In this document: one piece after another, positions 59,190-64,000 of the stretch
Layout: each line of letters starts with the position of its first letter
Numbering within the stretch: the first letter of the stretch is position 1
DNA from: Magnetospirillum sp.
Lineage (GTDB): Bacteria > Pseudomonadota > Alphaproteobacteria > Rhodospirillales > Magnetospirillaceae
Reading direction: 5' to 3'
DNA length: 64,000 bases
Assembly: GCA_024707145.1 (NCBI GenBank)
Contig: JANQAI010000005.1
Coordinates: 1,240,001 to 1,304,000 of the forward strand
Notes under the pieces: generated by a model
Told to the model about the DNA's origin: nothing
Databases searched by the model: none
What the model saw: only the letters and a program-made list of their open reading frames with translations
Position numbers and translations under genes: made by a program

Positions 59190-60710
59190 ATGCCCCGCGT
59201 CCGCCTCCAAGTCAGCGCGCTGCACAAGGCGTTTGGGACCAATCTCGTCTTGCGCGGATTGGACCTCGAGCTTGCGGCTGGAGAAATCCATGCACTCGTG
59301 GGCGGCAACGGCGCCGGCAAATCCACGCTCTCGAAAATCATCGCGGGGTTGGAAACGCGCAGCAGCGGTGAATTGGTTTTTGATGGCGTCGCTTACGCAC
59401 CGACGTCGCGGCGGGAAGCCCAGGCGGCGGGCGTCGTGATGGTGCTGCAAGAGCTGAGCGTATTGCCGACGCTTTCTGTCGCGGAGAATCTGCTCCTCGG
59501 CGAATTGCCGTCGCGCGCCGGTATGCTTGATCGGAAGCGTTTGTTCGCGGACGCGAAAGCTGCGTTGGTTAAAGTCGGTCTCGGTTCGCTTGATCCGGAA
59601 ACGCTGGCGGGCTCGCTCGGCGTGGGGCATCAACAGTTGGTCGAGATTGCCGCAGGGCTTACGAAGGAATGTCGTTTGCTGGTTCTCGACGAGCCCACCG
59701 CCGCGCTATCCGGCGCGGAAACGAAAACGTTGTTTGAGTTGCTGCGCACGTTGCGCGCGGCGGGCACGACGATTCTCTACATCAGCCACCGACTCGAAGA
59801 ATTGGAAGTGATCGCTGATCGCGTGAGTGTGTTGCGCGACGGACAAATGATCGCGACCAAAGCGATTCGCGAAACCACCCGGGCGGAGTTGATCCAGTTG
59901 ATGGCGGGACAAGCCATCGCGATGGTCTCAAGAAAATCTACGCGCACAAAAGGTGAGGCGATGTTGCGCGTGCGCGATTTGCACGCCGGTCGCGCAGTGC
60001 GCGGCGTGAGTTTTGAAGTGGGCGCGGGCGAGATCGTCGGACTTGGTGGTTTGGTCGGTGCGGGTCGCACGGAGTTATTGCGCGCGCTCTTTGGCGCGGA
60101 TGTTCGCGATCGCGGTGAAGTTTTTTTTGGCGATTCAATGCAATCGTTTTCCCCGGCGACGACGCACGAATCGGTCGAACGCGGCATTGCGTTTGTGCCC
60201 GAAGATCGGAAGCACCACGGCATTCTGGCGCCGCTGGCAGTGCGCACGAATGCGAGCCTCACCCGTTTGCCGACGCGGGCGGGCATTCCGGGATGGATCA
60301 ATGGTGCCGCGGAACGCAGTGGCGTGCTGGGGCTGTTGGAAAAATTGCGTGTTCGTTTTGCCGATCAGGAACAGCCGATTGCGCAGCTCAGCGGCGGCAA
60401 TCAGCAAAAAGTGGTGATCGGGCGCTGGCTGCAGCGCGACGTTCGTCTGTGGCTGTTGGATGAGCCGACGCGTGGCGTCGACGCAGCCGCGCGGCAGGGG
60501 ATCTATGATTTGTTGCACACGCTCGCGGAGGCAGGTCCGGCGATGCTGGTGGCGTCGAGCGATTACGAGGAACTCGCGATGTTGTGCGATCGCGTGCTGG
60601 TGATGTCGAACGGACGCATCACCGCGGAGTTTACGCGCGAGACGCTGACACCCGATGCCTTCATGGCCGCAGCCTTTGCGGGGTTTTCCACGGAAACCCG
60701 AACCAATTAA
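59190..60710 (+). CDS. Sugar ABC transporter ATP-binding protein with two nucleotide-binding domains (RbsA-like)
   Basis: 506 residues, intact. NBD1: Walker A GGNGAGKST, Q-loop, signature LGVGHQQLVEIAAG, Walker B LLVLDEPTAAL, H-loop ISHRLEE. NBD2: degenerate Walker A region GLGGLVGAGRTELLR, signature LSGGNQQKVVIG, Walker B LWLLDEPTRGVD. This is the standard layout of RbsA/XylG/MglA, where NBD2 is catalytically weaker. It starts three bases after the binding-protein stop. Confidence 0.94.
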   Translation: MPRVRLQVSALHKAFGTNLVLRGLDLELAAGEIHALVGGNGAGKSTLSKIIAGLETRSSGELVFDGVAYAPTSRREAQAAGVVMVLQELSVLPTLSVAENLLLGELPSRAGMLDRKRLFADAKAALVKVGLGSLDPETLAGSLGVGHQQLVEIAAGLTKECRLLVLDEPTAALSGAETKTLFELLRTLRAAGTTILYISHRLEELEVIADRVSVLRDGQMIATKAIRETTRAELIQLMAGQAIAMVSRKSTRTKGEAMLRVRDLHAGRAVRGVSFEVGAGEIVGLGGLVGAGRTELLRALFGADVRDRGEVFFGDSMQSFSPATTHESVERGIAFVPEDRKHHGILAPLAVRTNASLTRLPTRAGIPGWINGAAERSGVLGLLEKLRVRFADQEQPIAQLSGGNQQKVVIGRWLQRDVRLWLLDEPTRGVDAAARQGIYDLLHTLAEAGPAMLVASSDYEELAMLCDRVLVMSNGRITAEFTRETLTPDAFMAAAFAGFSTETRTN

Positions 60711-60716
60711 TTTTCG

Positions 60717-61680
60717 ATGAACCTCCTTCGCCGCTCTGCGGATTTTCTCTTTCTCGCGGTTTTGCTCGTGCTGCTGATCGGTTTGTTCAGCGCGTTGAGC
60801 GATCATTTCTGGTCGTTGCAGACCTTCAATACGGTGGCGAACCGCATCCCGCCGCTGGCGCTTGCGGCGCTCGGCATGACGTTTGTGCTGATCGCCGGCG
60901 GCATTGATCTTTCCGTGGGCTCGGTCTCCGCGCTCGCCGGGGCGGTGTTTGGCTGGCTGGTAGTTGATCAGGGCGCGCCGATTTTCGTGGGATTTGTCGC
61001 CGCGTTGGCGGGCGGACTCGCGTGTGGCGCGTTCAACGGAATGCTGGTGAACTTGCTGCGCATGCCGTCGTTCATTGTGACGCTTGGTTTGCTGGAAGGC
61101 GCGCGCGGCCTCGCGTATCTCGCGACGGATTCACAGACCAAATACCTCGGCGATAAACTCGGCGCGCTGCAGTTTTCAATGCCGGTCGTGGGCGTATCGT
61201 TCTCGTTTGTGCTGGCGGTGGGCCTGACGCTCGTCGCGCATTTTGTGATGACGCGCACGGTGTTTGGCCGGCATATCGTGGCAGTCGGCACCAACGAAGA
61301 AGCGTCGCGCCTTGCCGGTCTGTCGCCTTCGCGGGTGCGGGCGGCCGTGTTTATGCTGGCGGGCACACTCGCGGCACTCGCAGGGCTCTGTCACATTTCC
61401 CGACTTGGGGCCGCCGATCCGAATGCGGGGGTCTGGTTTGGAGTTGTCCGCCATCGCGGCTGCCGTGATCGGCGGCACGAGTTTGATGGGCGGACGTGGC
61501 TCGATGCTCGCGACTTTTGTGGGCGTGTTGATCATCGCGACACTTGAAGCGGGCCTCGCCCACCTCGGCGTATCTGAGCCGATGAAACGTGTGATCACGG
61601 GCGCCGTGATTGTCGGCGCCGTCGGTGCCGAAGCGGTGCGCACGCGTTGGATGAACAAGCGGCTGACCCGCGCTAATTAA
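60717..61680 (+). CDS. Ribose-type ABC transporter permease, one-base insertion
   Basis: About 8-10 spans. The family motif GIDLSVGSVSALAG and the later MPSFIVTLGLLEGARGLAYL, HIVAVGTNEEASRLAGLSPSRVRAAVF (cytoplasmic loop to the ATPase) are present. One G too many at 61427-61431; repaired, ADPNAGSGLELSAIAAAVIGGTSLMGGRGSM follows, the classical RbsC segment. 320 residues after repair. It works with the genes on either side. Confidence 0.9.
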
Positions 61681-61685
61681 ATTTT

Positions 61686-62716
61686 ATGAAGATGAAAATT
61701 ATACTCTGTGTCGCCCTTGCGGCATCCCTCTTCGGTTTTGTTCATGCGTCAGAGTTTCCTGAGCCTAAGCGCGTCGCGCCGGTAAAAATTATCTTCGATA
61801 CGGACATCGGAAACGACTGCGACGATGCGATGGCATTGGCCGTAATCCATGCGTTGCAGAATCGTGGCGCCACGGAGTTGCTCGCGGTGACGCTCACGAA
61901 TCCTGACCCGCTGGCGGGCAAATTGATTGACGCGATCAACACGTTTTATGGCCGCCCGGATATTCCGATCGGCATCAATCCGTCATCGCCCGTGGTGCAC
62001 AAGGTCAGTCGCTTTCTGAAGGTCGCGAACAATCACCCGCACGATTTCGATCCGGATAAAGCGATGCACGCGGTCGCGCTTTTGCGCAAAACGCTCGCGG
62101 CGGCGAAAGACGGCGAAGTGACATTGGTGCAGGTTGGCTTCTTCAATAATCTCGCCGCGCTACTCGATACGAAGGGCGATGAATTTAGCCCGCTTAGTGG
62201 CGTCGAGTTGATCAAAAGAAGGTGAAGGAACTGCAACTGATGGCGGGTTCGTTCGCGCTCACGCGGGACACCAACTACTTCCTCGAATTCAACGTGAAAT
62301 TCGACATCCCCGCGGCGCAGAAAGTGGCGAAAGAATGGCCGACGCCGATGATTTGGAGCGGAGCGGAAATCGGCGACGCCGTGTTGTTTCCCGCGTTGGT
62401 AGTGGAGCGTGACTTTGGCTACGTGAAGCACCACCCGATCTACGAATGCTACCAACTGTTTCGCGCGACGCCGCACGAGCGTCCGTGCTTCGATCTGACG
62501 AGCGTGCTGCAAGCCGTCTGGCCTGACCGTGGCTACTTCGATCTCTCCGTTACTGGAAAAGTCGAAATCATGCCTGATAGTTTTTCCAAATTCATTCCCG
62601 AGAAACAATCGAAGGCAAAACGCGATCGCTTCCTGATCGTGGATAAAGACCAAGCGAAACGCGTGCGCGAATTGTTTGCCGCGCTGATTACGGAAGCGCC
62701 AGCTGCGCGCCCGTAA
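61686..62716 (+). CDS. Secreted nucleoside hydrolase (inosine/uridine-preferring type), one-base deletion
   Basis: A signal peptide (IILCVALAASLFGFVHAS) precedes KIIFDTDIGNDCDDAMALAV, the DxDxxxDD calcium/ribose site of nucleoside N-ribohydrolases. NPDPLAGKLIDAINTFYGRPDIPIG and TLVQVGFFNNLAALL fit the family. One A is missing at 62214-62217; repaired, the chain reads VELIKKKVKELQLMAG and runs to 62716, 343 residues. FDVP-type His and Asp ligands in the second half (NVKFDIPAAQKV) are consistent. It releases ribose and nucleobase from nucleosides outside or in the periplasm. Confidence 0.87.
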
Positions 62717-62733
62717 GAGTGTTTTCACAACCA

Positions 62734-63711
62734 ATGACTATGTCGGCTGAAAAGCTATCTGCTCAGAAACCAAACGTCGTCGTCTTCGGCACGTTGAATA
62801 TCGACCACGTGTGGTCAGTGGCGCGATTGCCTGCGCCCGGCCAGACGGTGCTCGCGAAGGAAACGCGACGGGCGTTTGGCGGGAAGGGGGCCAATCAAGC
62901 TGTCGCAGCCGCGCGGCAAGGGGCGTGTGTCGCGATCGTGGGCGCAGTGGGAGGAGATGCGGACGGGCAGCGTTACCGCGAACACCTTGAGCGCGAAAAA
63001 GTGGATACCTCGACGATGCTCGTGCACGCAAATGCGGTGACGGGTGCGGCGCATGTTTACGTCGATGATGCTGGCGAAAATCAGATCATCGTCGATGGCG
63101 GCGCGAATCGGTTGTGGGATTTGGCGGGGCTCGATGGCGTGCTCGAACCGGTTTTGGCGGGAGGCGGGGTGTTGCTCGCGCAATTGGAAGCGCCGATCGC
63201 GGCGGTGAAAAAAGCGCTGGCGGTTGCGGCGACACGTGGGGCGCGCACTATCTTGAACGCGTCGCCTTTCACGGCGGAATTTCGTTGGGACCAGCCGATT
63301 GATACGGTGGTCGTCAACGAGCACGAATGCCGCGATTTTTTTGGAGTTACGGCGCGTGCGGCCCGGGAGTTGTCTCGCGACACCCGCGGGCAGTTTCTGC
63401 GGGAACACCATATAAATCATTTGGTAGTGACCCAGGGCGCCGCGAGCACGGTGCATATTTCGGAGGAGTCGATCGACGATGTGCCGGCGTATCCGGTGAC
63501 ACCGTTGGACACGGTTGGCGCGGGCGACACGTTTGCGGGCGTTTTGGCGACTCGTCTTGGCAGTGGTTGGAAATGGGCGGACGCCCTGTGGCACGCCAAC
63601 GTCGCGGCGGCGCTTTCCACGCTTTCGCTCGGGGCACAAGCGGCGATGCCCACGCGGGAGCAGGTGATAGCCGCTGCCGATGAACGGGACGCGGTGGGGA
63701 AGGGCGATTGA
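62734..63711 (+). CDS. rbsK: Ribokinase
   Basis: 325 residues from ATG 62734 (GTG 62719 adds five). PfkB signatures: VVVFGTLNIDHVWSVARLPAPGQTV, GGKGANQAVAAARQGA (substrate loop), and the catalytic DTVGAGDTFAGVLATRLG (Asp base in GAGDTF). It phosphorylates ribose released by the nucleoside hydrolase and imported by the ABC system. It begins 17 bases after the hydrolase stop. Confidence 0.93.
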   Translation: MTMSAEKLSAQKPNVVVFGTLNIDHVWSVARLPAPGQTVLAKETRRAFGGKGANQAVAAARQGACVAIVGAVGGDADGQRYREHLEREKVDTSTMLVHANAVTGAAHVYVDDAGENQIIVDGGANRLWDLAGLDGVLEPVLAGGGVLLAQLEAPIAAVKKALAVAATRGARTILNASPFTAEFRWDQPIDTVVVNEHECRDFFGVTARAARELSRDTRGQFLREHHINHLVVTQGAASTVHISEESIDDVPAYPVTPLDTVGAGDTFAGVLATRLGSGWKWADALWHANVAAALSTLSLGAQAAMPTREQVIAAADERDAVGKGD

Positions 63712-63787
63712 TGCTCGAAGCGTATATATATACCGTCTGAGAAAAATTTCCCTCGAAACCCCTGTCGTCTTGAATCAAAGCAATGGC

Positions 63788-64000
63788 GTGCCTCTCAAGT
63801 CTGGTAGTTCGCCCGCAGTCACCATTTACGAAATAGCCGAACATGTCGGCGTATCGCCGGCGGCTGTTTCATCCGTGTTGGCGAACCGCGGCGTGGAGCG
63901 TCGTTTGTCGGAGGAGACCATCCGCAAGGTGCGCGAGGCGGCGCGGGAATTGGGTTATGTGCCCAACATGGCGGGACGGCGTTTGCGGGCGCATAAATCC
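63788..64000 (+). CDS. LacI-family regulator, N-terminal part (cut by window edge)
   Basis: From GTG 63788 the open frame reaches the window end (71 codons). HTH VTIYEIAEHVGVSPAAVSSVLANRG, and RKVREAARELGYVPNMAGRRLRAHKS is the hinge region. A preceding TATA-rich palindrome (GTATATATATAC, 63722-63733) lies in its upstream region. It probably controls the next locus. TTG at 63773 in frame is an alternative start. Confidence 0.88.
   Translation, partial: MPLKSGSSPAVTIYEIAEHVGVSPAAVSSVLANRGVERRLSEETIRKVREAARELGYVPNMAGRRLRAHKS

Noticed and set aside
63722..63733. TATATA palindrome as operator of the last LacI gene
   Set aside because: Simple alternating sequence, one copy, no relation to the 12-bp operator; kept only as a remark.

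Overview
The window is not one genome. Positions 1-24,996 read as a very GC-rich alphaproteobacterium, most like Azospirillaceae. Positions 25,124-64,000 read as a Verrucomicrobiota genome, most like Opitutaceae (lower GC, paired SufS/SufU genes, a class III aminotransferase and hydantoinase catabolic cluster, LacI/TonB carbohydrate loci). Both host assignments are inferences from gene content and composition. Between them, at 24,997-25,123, is a near-perfect inverted structure that I recognise as Oxford Nanopore ligation adapter plus native barcode, read out and then in again. The join is therefore a library or read-splitting artefact kept in the assembly, not a transfer event. This is the most important point about the window.

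Alphaproteobacterial part. On the minus strand is the 5' part of cheZ (1-544), followed by a periplasmic DegP/DegQ-like protease, an unknown protein, a DUF2934 protein, an NnrU-family membrane protein, a secreted four-repeat protein, and a coupled pair of envelope genes (DUF4398 lipoprotein and OmpA-like lipoprotein). Next come a chemoreceptor-like protein, a phospholipase D-family protein, a secreted low-complexity protein, two sensor histidine kinases flanking an amidoligase/class I glutamine amidotransferase pair, an internally repeated unknown protein, a large hybrid PAS kinase, a NitT/TauT-type ABC importer (20,858-23,543) and a glycine-zipper lipoprotein. The part ends with a 3' fragment of tRNA-Gly(CCC) that looks like the attachment site of an integrative element. 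The element is cut off by the adapter.

Verrucomicrobial part. It begins with a broken class I aminotransferase. A nearly complete reductive pyrimidine (uracil/thymine) degradation locus follows: aminotransferase, NCS1 permease, dihydropyrimidinase, methylmalonate-semialdehyde dehydrogenase and PreA on the minus strand, with an M20 N-carbamoyl-beta-alanine amidohydrolase candidate divergent on the plus strand. Two small genes of families with unknown function (a four-helix-bundle/S23 protein and a GxxExxY protein) sit inside this locus. The GxxExxY gene is bracketed by a 33-bp inverted repeat. Then come an MBL-fold hydrolase, hemN, sufS, sufU, a fused NDH-2/cNMP/CBS protein, tRNA-Ser(GGA), a LacI regulator with a beta-helix secreted protein, and a mannitol dehydrogenase-family oxidoreductase.

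The last 15 kb is a LacI-controlled locus: regulator, TonB-dependent receptor, two tandem paralogous secreted proteins with a glycoside-hydrolase-like N-terminus, a ribose-type ABC importer, a nucleoside hydrolase and a ribokinase. Three perfect copies of a 12-bp palindrome mark its two promoters. A second LacI gene runs off the end.

About eighteen genes carry one-base frameshifts, most of them in homopolymers and repaired by a single base change. Together with the adapter this points to an unpolished long-read assembly, so the broken genes are mostly sequencing errors and not true pseudogenes. I saw no CRISPR array, rRNA, insertion sequence or defence island.
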